Source of the DNA: an uncultured Bacteroidales bacterium
GTDB taxonomy: Bacteria; Bacteroidota; Bacteroidia; Bacteroidales; UBA932
Length of the DNA: 64,000 nucleotides
Direction of reading: 5' to 3'
Assembly (NCBI GenBank): GCA_900321715.1
Contig: ONXC01000001.1
Span: forward strand, 1 to 64,000
The position numbers and the translations under genes are program-made. Under the pieces are notes generated by a model. It was not told the DNA's origin. It did not search any database and saw only the letters and a list, made by a program, of their open reading frames with translations. Every line of letters begins with the position of its first letter. Position 1 is the first letter of the stretch. Below, piece by piece: positions 9,582-17,061 of the stretch.

Positions 9582-10874
9582 CTAGAAAACATAATTGAGG
9601 ACAACGAAAAGGGCCGGTTCATTGCCGTCTGTCTGGCGGGTTCCGTCGGCATAGGTGAATGCGTTGAGCGGCATTGCCATCTCCACGGACACTATGAAGT
9701 TCTGGTTCATGGCAAGCTTGAGCCCGCCGCCGGCGCTGAGGTGGGGGAGGATGGCCTTGGCCTTAAGGTCTTCTACGGTTGTACCGTAATAGGCCGCCAG
9801 TTCCTCTCCTTTATAGAGCGTGGGGAGGAAGCCCGCGTCAAACAGCGGATTTATGCCCACGTAAAAGTTCTGGTTGAAAAGTTTGAAGGAAAATAGCTTG
9901 AGCCTAAGCTCCGAGTTTAACCACACGTAACTATTTCCCACCAGCCTCTGGACCAGTATGCCGCGTACGGTGTTCATGCCTCCAAGGCCGTCCGTAGAGG
10001 TTTGCCGGAGATAGAGGGTGGAGATATTCTGCTGGGTATAGAACGGGGCATTCCCAAATGTTCCCTGGTAGCCAAGATGGTAGGCAAATACCAGGCGGTT
10101 TTCCCAAAGGGTTATGTAATGGCGGAAGTGGGCTACCAGCCTCAGGTAATTATACCCGTCTCCGGTGAGGGAAGGCGATCCGTTGATGTAGGCTTCGGCC
10201 TGGATACCCCTGTTGGGGGCGGCCTCGTTGTCACGGGTGTCGTATGCAACGCCGCCCTTTATCTCCAGCCTGTGGCCGGAAATTTCGTTGTCCTTGATGA
10301 GGCCCTTCTGCCTGAAGTCATGATAGAGAGTATTCTCCGCATCATAGTCCTTGTTCACAAGGTCAGACGTTCCGTAATACCAGTAGGAGAGGCCGCCTAT
10401 CCAGTTGAGGTGCCCGGCAATGGGGCCCTGGAAATCGGCCAGGACACGCACCATGGAGCGTTTGTAAAGGTAGCGGGCCGTCCTTGTTTCGGCATTGGAG
10501 AAGAGCGCCGGGTCAAAGGGCTCCACGCCGTTGAAGCCGAAGAACTGGAAGTAAGGGTCATATTGCCAGCTGGCGCTGAAAGTGGTCCTGATGCCGGGGA
10601 TGAGGTATTTGGAGTCAAACTGCGCGTGAAGGAGAGTCTGGAAGCTGGGGTAGTAGCTGGAAGCCTCCACATAAAAGCGCTGCCGATAATCCGGGTATAC
10701 GCCCTTGTAATTGAAGATATCGGCACACACGCCAAACTGGACGCCAAGGTCTGAGTTGTAGCTCACGCATGGCAGGGGGCCGAAGTTCCAGCCATCCTTC
10801 ACAATCTCGTCTTCCTGGGCCCACAGGGATGTGCTCACTGCCAACAGTGCAACTAGGCTTAGTATACGCTTCAT
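9582..10874 (-). CDS. Outer-membrane beta-barrel, surface antigen D15/BamA-like
   Basis: 430 residues from MKRILSLVALLAVSTSLWAQ, a signal peptide cleaved after AQ. The mature protein has alternating aromatic/polar beta strands throughout and ends VVLNYVF, a C-terminal Phe as in barrel insertion signals. KGGVAYDTRDNEAAPNRGIQAEA matches the strand-turn motif of the bacterial surface antigen family (BamA/TamA C-terminal barrel). No POTRA domains precede it, so it is a bare barrel of unknown cargo. The ATG at 10874 overlaps the stop of the PP2C phosphatase gene by 4 nt (ATGA); the open frame reaches 10892 but that would run into the neighbour. Coupling to a signalling phosphatase is notable. Confidence 0.8.
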   Translation of the reverse strand: MKRILSLVALLAVSTSLWAQEDEIVKDGWNFGPLPCVSYNSDLGVQFGVCADIFNYKGVYPDYRQRFYVEASSYYPSFQTLLHAQFDSKYLIPGIRTTFSASWQYDPYFQFFGFNGVEPFDPALFSNAETRTARYLYKRSMVRVLADFQGPIAGHLNWIGGLSYWYYGTSDLVNKDYDAENTLYHDFRQKGLIKDNEISGHRLEIKGGVAYDTRDNEAAPNRGIQAEAYINGSPSLTGDGYNYLRLVAHFRHYITLWENRLVFAYHLGYQGTFGNAPFYTQQNISTLYLRQTSTDGLGGMNTVRGILVQRLVGNSYVWLNSELRLKLFSFKLFNQNFYVGINPLFDAGFLPTLYKGEELAAYYGTTVEDLKAKAILPHLSAGGGLKLAMNQNFIVSVEMAMPLNAFTYADGTRQTDGNEPALFVVLNYVF

Positions 10875-12805
10875 GGTTTGAGGTTTATACACAGAAGGGT
10901 AAGGTCGTCGCTCTGCTCCGCGTCTCCAACATGGGCCGATACAACCCCCTGAAGCATGAGGACGGTAGTCTTCGCATCCTTGAAGGGATTCTGCGCAAGG
11001 CTCTGGAGGAGGCGCTCATTGCCAAGTTCCTCGTGGGCGGAATTCTCCGCTTCATTGAGGCCGTCCGTATAAAGGAGGATGGGCGTGCCACGGAAACCTT
11101 CAATGCTCTGGCCCTTGAACTGGAATCCCGGAGCTATGCCAAGCGGAACGTTAGGCTCACACTCCATAAATTCAGGCTTGCCTCTAAGGAGCACCGGTGG
11201 ATTATGGCCGCAGTTGCAGAAGCTAAGGCTGCCGTCCTCAAGGTTTATACGGCCGATGAACATGGTGATGAACATCAGCTGCTCATTATCCTCAGATACG
11301 GTATTGTTTATCTGTCGGGCAATTTCCTCAGGAGGCAGACCGGCCGATCCAACCACGCGGAAGAGGTTTCTCACAACTGCCATGAAGAGGCTGGCGGGAA
11401 CGCCCTTGCCGCTTACATCGGCCACTGCGAAATAGAGGTTCCGGTCCTTGATGAAGTAGTCGTAGAGGTCTCCTCCCACTTCCTTGGCGGGAGACATGGA
11501 GGCGTAAAGGTCAATGTCCTTCCTGTCCGGGAAGGCGGGGAAGGTCCTGGGAACCATGCCCATCTGGATGTCACGGGCAATCTGGAGCTCTCCTTCTATC
11601 CTTTCACGCTTTGCCGTGGCGGTGGTTAGCTCGTCTATGTACTTTCTCAGTGACACCTGCATATACCTGAACGCCCTGTTAAGGACGCCTATCTCATCCG
11701 TGCGGTCCATATGCGGGAGCTCCACTTCCAGTTTCCCTGAAGCCATGGTCTCTGCGTGTGTGGCAAGTGAACTCAGGGGCTTTATCTGCCGATGGATGAT
11801 GAAATACATGGCCAGGAACATCAGGATGAGCCCAAGGATGAGGCTAAGGAGGAGGGTGTTCCTGAAGCGCCTGAATCCGCCGAAAATGTCAGATTCGGGG
11901 CACACTATTCCAAGGCTCCAGCCGGTTGTGAGGATGGGCCTGAAGATTACAAAGCTGGGGGCTCCGTTGACAGTCACCCTCTGAATCCCTTCCTTCCATT
12001 CAAGCATGTCCTTCCCAAGCTGCTTCTGCTCCGGGGTGAGGGCATCCACAAGGCCAGGGGTGAAGAAGGACTCGTAGAAGAGTTTCTGAGGGTCCGGGTG
12101 CACAAGGTACGTGCCGCCGCGGCCAAGGAGGAATGCATACGCGTTGGGATATGGCTTTACGGCCGATAATGTCTCTGACAGCCATTTGAGGGATATGTCT
12201 AGGGATATGACGCCTATGAAATTGCCGTCATTGCCGATGAGAGGCCTGCAGTAGGAGACGTTCATCTCCAGGTTCATGGTGGCTTCGTCTCCCTCCTCCT
12301 GGTCCGTGTAGGGCTCTGTCCAGCACGGCTGCATGAGGAGCTTGGGGAGCATATACCAGTTGAGGTAGAAATACTGGTAGTTGTCCGATCCTTCCTGCAT
12401 GGTGTACACGTACCGGCCGTTGTTGTTGGAGTACGCGCTGAAGTATTTTCCCTTCTCAGGATAGAAGTAGGGCTCGAAGGATATGGAGCAGCCGTTGAGG
12501 AAAGTGTTGTTCTGGACAATGTTGTGGGAATACACCATCATGGCATCAGGATTGTCCAGGTCCTTGAGGATAAGCCATTCAAGGTTGGCCGCAAGGTCCT
12601 CCACGTCTTCCAGGATGTAGTTTGTCCTGAGGACGGCGTTCTCCAGCACCCTGTTGGCGCCTTTTATGGCCTCTTCCCTCACTGCGTTGCGGGAACGGAA
12701 GGCCACCACGGAAATGGAGATTATGAACACAACAGCGGCAAACAGGACCGTCCAGAGACTGATCCTTGCCGACAGGGAACTCCTGAGTCTTGATCCTATT
12801 CTCAT
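10871..12805 (-). CDS. Membrane PP2C-type (SpoIIE/RsbU) phosphatase with dCache sensor and HAMP
   Basis: 644-residue signalling protein. Order: a transmembrane helix near residues 15-38; a periplasmic Cache-like sensor to about 300 (GVISLDISLKWLSETL and TYLVHP are typical strands); a second helix near 310-332; a HAMP segment (PLSSLATHAETMASGKLEVELP); a coiled linker (ERIEGELQIARDIQMGMVP); and a SpoIIE-type phosphatase domain. That domain has metal-binding acids in KEVGGDLYDYF and VADVSGKGVPASLFMA. Such proteins dephosphorylate anti-anti-sigma-type phosphoproteins in response to an external ligand. The start overlaps the stop of the THI5-like gene by 4 nt and its own stop overlaps the barrel gene start by 4 nt. 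No partner STAS or kinase gene is visible in the window. Confidence 0.9.
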   Translation of the reverse strand: MRIGSRLRSSLSARISLWTVLFAAVVFIISISVVAFRSRNAVREEAIKGANRVLENAVLRTNYILEDVEDLAANLEWLILKDLDNPDAMMVYSHNIVQNNTFLNGCSISFEPYFYPEKGKYFSAYSNNNGRYVYTMQEGSDNYQYFYLNWYMLPKLLMQPCWTEPYTDQEEGDEATMNLEMNVSYCRPLIGNDGNFIGVISLDISLKWLSETLSAVKPYPNAYAFLLGRGGTYLVHPDPQKLFYESFFTPGLVDALTPEQKQLGKDMLEWKEGIQRVTVNGAPSFVIFRPILTTGWSLGIVCPESDIFGGFRRFRNTLLLSLILGLILMFLAMYFIIHRQIKPLSSLATHAETMASGKLEVELPHMDRTDEIGVLNRAFRYMQVSLRKYIDELTTATAKRERIEGELQIARDIQMGMVPRTFPAFPDRKDIDLYASMSPAKEVGGDLYDYFIKDRNLYFAVADVSGKGVPASLFMAVVRNLFRVVGSAGLPPEEIARQINNTVSEDNEQLMFITMFIGRINLEDGSLSFCNCGHNPPVLLRGKPEFMECEPNVPLGIAPGFQFKGQSIEGFRGTPILLYTDGLNEAENSAHEELGNERLLQSLAQNPFKDAKTTVLMLQGVVSAHVGDAEQSDDLTLLCINLKP

Positions 12806-13758
12806 GGCAGAAGTTCCTTAATTGTGTGTTCCTTACTTATGATACCGGCCCTGAGCATGAGCGCTACGGCCTGGTTTACCATATCCTCTCTCAGGACATA
12901 TTCCCTTTCTCCGCTCTCATAGCCTTCCATCATGTCCAGGACCTCTTCCAGCATAAGGCGCTGGAGGGTGGGATTGGTGGCTTCGTGATTACGCCTTACC
13001 TGCTTCATCACAATCTCAAGGGCTTCCTCAGGGTGATATGCCACCCATTCCCAGCCCCTCTGGCTGGCACGGGCGAACTTACGGGCACGTTCCGGATTTT
13101 TGTCGTACTCTTCCCGGGTCATATAAAGACCATCCTCCTGGATGTTGTAGCCGTGGTCTGAGAGGCGGTATACTATGTCCTCGTTGCGGTCTATCAGGCC
13201 TGTCTGGAGGAACTGGTAGTATTCATTGAAGGACATTGCAACGGAGGCGTCAACGGCCCCGGCAATGAAAAGGTTCAGGACGCCCGCCGTCTCCAGCCAC
13301 TGGTATTCCAGACCCAGTTCCTGGGCCACCGCCCTTGCCAGTTGGTCGTAGCCGGCCCTGAAACCGGCCACCTTGGCCCCTTTCTGTTTAAGGGGGTTCA
13401 CACCACGCCTTGAGACAATCATGAGGGAACCGTTCATGGAAGTCTGGAGGAGGTTCACAAGTTTCACTCCGCGGTCCAGGGCAAAGAGGGCCTGGGACAG
13501 GGGAAGGGTTGTAATCTGGCTCTGGTTCTTGCGCATGCGGTCTATGGCGGAGCGGCTGGCATTTGGGTGCTCTATGACTACGTCAAGGCCTTCTTCCTTG
13601 TAGAAGCCAAGTTCCAGGGCGGCGTAGTAGCCGGCAAACTGGGCCTGGGCGGTCCACTGTGGAGTGAACACAATGGTATTCTCACCCTTACTCTGGGCAA
13701 AGAGCGGGAGGGAGAGCACTAGGGCCAGGATTATGGCGGCGAGCCTTCTTCTGTTCAT
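12802..13758 (-). CDS. NMT1/THI5-like periplasmic substrate-binding protein
   Basis: 318 residues with a Sec signal peptide (MNRRRLAAIILALVLSLPLFAQ). The fold motifs FTPQWTAQAQFAGYYAALELGFYKEEGLDV, DASVAMSFNEYYQF and GLYMTREEYDKNPE belong to the NMT1/THI5-like family of ABC binding proteins for pyrimidine or related ligands. No permease or ATPase gene is nearby. The stop overlaps the start of the dCache-PP2C phosphatase by 4 nt, so a better guess is that it delivers a ligand to that sensor instead of to a transporter. That role is inferred from coupling only; an orphan thiamine-precursor importer subunit is the alternative. Confidence 0.8.
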   Translation of the reverse strand: MNRRRLAAIILALVLSLPLFAQSKGENTIVFTPQWTAQAQFAGYYAALELGFYKEEGLDVVIEHPNASRSAIDRMRKNQSQITTLPLSQALFALDRGVKLVNLLQTSMNGSLMIVSRRGVNPLKQKGAKVAGFRAGYDQLARAVAQELGLEYQWLETAGVLNLFIAGAVDASVAMSFNEYYQFLQTGLIDRNEDIVYRLSDHGYNIQEDGLYMTREEYDKNPERARKFARASQRGWEWVAYHPEEALEIVMKQVRRNHEATNPTLQRLMLEEVLDMMEGYESGEREYVLREDMVNQAVALMLRAGIISKEHTIKELLP

Positions 13759-13778
13759 TCCTTGGAGGATACTTTATC

Positions 13779-15131
13779 CTACAAAGATAGGAAAAATTTT
13801 GGACGGTAGGAAACCAGCGTCACAAGAATGATGGCCTGGCTTACGGCAAAGGATGCAAAGATGCCATCGGCCCCCCATACAAGGCCCAGGACCAGGGCGG
13901 TAAAGCACTGGGTCACAAGTTCTCCGTAAATGAAAAGCCTGGTGGAGAGAGCAATCTTTCCTATTCCGTGGAGATAACTGCCGAAGCACCAGTTCCAGGC
14001 CGTCAGGGGCATTGATGCCGATAGCCAGCGTATGGCTTTCACCGTGAGGGAGAAGGCGGCATCGGCCCTGTCAAGATAGAGGGAGGTGACAAGGGGCGCG
14101 GCAAAGAACAGGGCTGTGGCGAAGATGGCTACCACCCCGAACGAATGCCTGTATCCAAGGCGCACGGCGTCTCCCATGCCTTCGGTATCCTGCTTGCCGT
14201 AGCTTAGCGATGTGAGCGTGAGAACGGCGGCGGAAAGGCCCACGACGGCGCTGAGGACCACCGTGGAGAGGTTTCTCTGGATGGCCATTGCGGCCATGGC
14301 GGTGGATCCGGCCATATTCACCACAAGGATGTTGATTATGACAAGGGAGAACATCCTGGCTGTCATCCTTACGCCGGTAGGAAGGCCAGTGGAGAAGAAC
14401 TGGGGGACAGGAATGCCCTTCATGGACCCGGGATCCACACTGAAGATGCGTTTCCTCTTTGCAAAATAAAGGAGGAATACTCCAAGGCCCAGGGTGTAGC
14501 TTATGCTTGTTGCAAGGCCCATCCCGAACATGCCGCCGTTAAGGAAATGGATGTTTATGTAGTCCAGGGCCACGTCTGAGACGGCCATCACGGCGCTTCC
14601 AACGTGGATGAGACCCCATCGGCCCTCTATCTGAAGTACGGGAACCAGTACTATGAAAAGCACCAGTGGGATGGTTCCGGGGGCTACACCCCTCAGGTAA
14701 TCGGCGGCAAGGGGCCTTATGGGACCGCTTCCGGAGCCAAGCATTGTGGCCGTCCAGGTGGGGAATGCAAGGCCGATAACCGTGAGGATGGCTCCAAGGC
14801 TCAGGACGGCGGTGAGGGCTATGTTGAAGTAGCCGTTGGCTTCCCGGGGCCGATTTTCGCCTATGGCCACGGGGCAGGCGTGCTGGATGGCGGCCGCGAT
14901 GAGGTAGCTGAAGATGCAGAGGAAGGTAAAGACCGGAGCCGCTATTCCGTGCGCCGCCATGGCGTCGTTGCCAAGGAATTTACCAACGTACATGCCGTCT
15001 ATGAGGCCGCACAGGGAATCGGCCATCTCGGAGACAATCAGAACAAGCATTGTTTCCATGAAACGCCGGCGGGTTTCCCGGGGTATGTGACGGAACCTGA
15101 CCAACTTCCTAGAAACTGTAGTAAAGGCCAA
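13779..15131 (-). CDS. MATE family efflux transporter
   Basis: Inner-membrane protein of 450 residues with about twelve hydrophobic helices, typical of the multidrug and toxin extrusion family, which exports cations or drugs by Na+ or H+ antiport. Signatures include EMADSLCGLIDGMYVGKFLGNDAMAA in the first helices and a second half starting PQFFSTGLPTGVRMTARM. The open frame starts at 15131 and overlaps the end of the upstream barrel gene by 23 nt; an ATG at 15059 (METMLVLIVSEMAD) would remove a basic N-terminal tail, so the start is uncertain. The THI5-like gene follows after a 20-nt gap. The substrate cannot be told from sequence. Confidence 0.88.
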   Translation of the reverse strand: MAFTTVSRKLVRFRHIPRETRRRFMETMLVLIVSEMADSLCGLIDGMYVGKFLGNDAMAAHGIAAPVFTFLCIFSYLIAAAIQHACPVAIGENRPREANGYFNIALTAVLSLGAILTVIGLAFPTWTATMLGSGSGPIRPLAADYLRGVAPGTIPLVLFIVLVPVLQIEGRWGLIHVGSAVMAVSDVALDYINIHFLNGGMFGMGLATSISYTLGLGVFLLYFAKRKRIFSVDPGSMKGIPVPQFFSTGLPTGVRMTARMFSLVIINILVVNMAGSTAMAAMAIQRNLSTVVLSAVVGLSAAVLTLTSLSYGKQDTEGMGDAVRLGYRHSFGVVAIFATALFFAAPLVTSLYLDRADAAFSLTVKAIRWLSASMPLTAWNWCFGSYLHGIGKIALSTRLFIYGELVTQCFTALVLGLVWGADGIFASFAVSQAIILVTLVSYRPKFFLSL

Positions 15132-15630
15132 GGGCGAGCGACTCCCCGCTCATGGTGAGGCTTATGTCATTTATTTCGGAATTCCATTCCAGCCTGCCCA
15201 GATGGCACATTACGGAGAAATGGTCCGTAAGTGATATCTCAATTCCCGGAGCCAGATACGGGTTCACGAATAACTGGCCTTTGGGAGCTTCGTCTACAAG
15301 ATCATTAGTAAAGAGGAAACCTATTCCGGCCTCGGCAAAAAGGGACACAGGACCGGCGGAGAAGAAGTAATACTCTGCGTAAGGGGTGACGCTGAGTCTC
15401 AGGGAAGTGCCCGGTTCATCTTCGCTGTTATAAGCGTAGGCGTTAAACATAGTGCCCACATTCCAGTTGCCAATACCGTAACCTATGTCGGGGGCTACGC
15501 TTACAGCAATGGAACGGTTGTTATTGAAACTTGCGTGGGCCGTCAGGCTGCCGCCTATGTAAAGCTGTGCCTTGGCCTGTTGCGTGAGGCCGAGTAGGGC
15601 GATGACTACAATTATGATGGTCTTTTTCAT
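15109..15630 (-). CDS. Small outer-membrane beta-barrel protein
   Basis: 173 residues with a signal peptide ending QQAKAQ. About eight amphipathic strands follow (SVAPDIGYGIGNWNVG, VTPYAEYYFFSAG, LFAEAGIGFLF), and the chain ends in Phe, as in OmpX/OmpA-type eight-strand barrels (OMP_b-brl family). No peptidoglycan-binding domain is present. It lies 9 nt after the phospholipase-D-like gene and overlaps the MATE gene. Function is unknown; stress-related envelope proteins of this size are common in Bacteroidota. Confidence 0.8.
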   Translation of the reverse strand: MKKTIIIVVIALLGLTQQAKAQLYIGGSLTAHASFNNNRSIAVSVAPDIGYGIGNWNVGTMFNAYAYNSEDEPGTSLRLSVTPYAEYYFFSAGPVSLFAEAGIGFLFTNDLVDEAPKGQLFVNPYLAPGIEISLTDHFSVMCHLGRLEWNSEINDISLTMSGESLALGLYYSF

Positions 15631-15639
15631 GATCTTTTA

Positions 15640-16968
15640 TTAACCTACGGGGCCTCCGAAGGTGTAGAAGAACCAGTTGCGGAACTTCCTGAAGATATTC
15701 CAGCGCTTCACTTCCGCTATTGTTACCTCCGAGCAGTGAGTGTCCAGATCTTCAAGGAACCTCTCCGCGGCCTGCCTGGTGATGTCTTCGTCGTAGATGA
15801 TGGCTTCGTTCTCATAGTTGAGGAAGAAGCTCAGGTTATCCATGTTCACGGAGCCGATTGCCATGAGGTAGTCGTCGGACATGAACTGCTTGGCGTGCAT
15901 GATGCCGGTGTTCCACTTGAAGATGCGCACTCCTGCCTCCATGAGGTCCCTGAACAGGAATTCGGCCACATATTCTTCAAAGAATACGTCGGAGACTCCC
16001 TGGACTATCCAGCGTACGTCCACCCCGCGCCGGGCCGCCTCCTTGAGGGCGTTCAGCGTGGATTTTGGCGGGGGAGTGTAGGGGGAGTATACCCAGAAAT
16101 ACCGCTTTGCATGGCCGATAGACCATTCAAAGAGGTTCCTCATGGGGAGTTTCTTGTCTATGGGGGAGTCGTGGACCACCTGGACGGTTTTACCCCTGTG
16201 CTGCACAAGGCCGGGGACATCGTCTTTAAGAGCCTCCAGGTTAAGGTCATTTGCTATGTGGAGCGGCTTTGCCTGAGGGTTCAGGCGCAGCTGGTTCTCC
16301 ATGTACACAGTTGCGATGTGCTCAATTGCCGGGCCGGTAATCCTTACATCGGCATCCCTCCAGGAGGTGAAATACTTGTCCTGGATGTTGCGGCCGCCAA
16401 GGTATGCCGTTGCGCCGTCTGTCATGAGGATCTTGCGGTGGTCACGGTGAGTTCCGGCAGGTGGCACAAGGCCATCTATGAACCACACGGGCTTGTAGAA
16501 GCTGTTGAAGAGCACTCCGGCTTCAGGGAGACTCTTCAGGGCTTTGTAATTCTTAGGGGTTTCGGCGGCCTTATCCACCATCACCCTCACGTCCAGGCCC
16601 TGGATGGCCTTGTCCCTCAGGATATCCAGCACGATTGTTCCGGCGGAATCGGCACAAATCCGGTAATAATCCATATAGATGGCCTTGGAAGCCGCCTTGA
16701 GGTCCTGAAGCATCAGCTGGAGCTTGTGGTCTCCGTCAGGGATGAACCCTATGGTGTTCCCCGTGCTTGGCGGAATGCCGGTATCCTTCTCCATCAGAGC
16801 AGCAAGCTGCTGGTACTCAGGCTTCACGCCGGGGTACAGGGTGCTGTCCGTCACCTCCGGTATGTAGGAAGCGTGCAGCGCCGCCCTGTAGCCGCAGCCG
16901 GTAAGCATTAAGGAGCCCCCGATAAGCGCCACGGCCGCCAACTTGAATATGTGACGGAGTTTTCCCAT
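15640..16968 (-). CDS. Phospholipase D / cardiolipin synthase-like lipoprotein
   Basis: 442-residue phospholipase-D superfamily protein with two HKD motifs: HRKILMTD at about residues 177-184 and HAKQFMSD at about 358-365. Each is followed by Gly/Asn-rich signature strands (AYLGGRNIQD, AIGSVNMDNLS). Two HKD motifs in one chain fit cardiolipin-synthase-like or phosphatidyl-transfer enzymes. The N-terminus (GSLMLTGCGYR) carries a lipobox, so it is anchored on the outside of the inner membrane or on the outer membrane, unlike the polytopic cardiolipin synthases. It is the first gene of a long minus-strand run and diverges from the GH36 gene. A phospholipid role is likely; the exact reaction is not determined. 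Confidence 0.85.
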   Translation of the reverse strand: MGKLRHIFKLAAVALIGGSLMLTGCGYRAALHASYIPEVTDSTLYPGVKPEYQQLAALMEKDTGIPPSTGNTIGFIPDGDHKLQLMLQDLKAASKAIYMDYYRICADSAGTIVLDILRDKAIQGLDVRVMVDKAAETPKNYKALKSLPEAGVLFNSFYKPVWFIDGLVPPAGTHRDHRKILMTDGATAYLGGRNIQDKYFTSWRDADVRITGPAIEHIATVYMENQLRLNPQAKPLHIANDLNLEALKDDVPGLVQHRGKTVQVVHDSPIDKKLPMRNLFEWSIGHAKRYFWVYSPYTPPPKSTLNALKEAARRGVDVRWIVQGVSDVFFEEYVAEFLFRDLMEAGVRIFKWNTGIMHAKQFMSDDYLMAIGSVNMDNLSFFLNYENEAIIYDEDITRQAAERFLEDLDTHCSEVTIAEVKRWNIFRKFRNWFFYTFGGPVG

Positions 16969-17061
16969 TCACTTACTGTTGAACTTACAAATATACAACT
17001 TTTTAAGTTGATAAGAATAATTGTTATCTTTGTGGGAAGCAAAACGATAACCACATATACT
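16969..17061. promoter_or_regulatory. Divergent promoters with central palindrome
   Basis: 93-bp region between the PLD-like and GH36 genes. The plus strand carries TATCTTTG at 17025-17032, and the minus strand carries TATATTTG (16988-16995 on the plus coordinate). Both match TAnnTTTG; the -33 elements are weak. Between them lies a 15-bp interrupted palindrome CAACTT-TTT-AAGTTG (16996-17010), placed where a regulator could affect both directions. Confidence 0.5.

Noticed and set aside
15736-16911. A 391-codon plus-strand frame
   Set aside because: Antisense to the phospholipase-D-like gene, whose two HKD motifs are intact. No promoter and no family resemblance.
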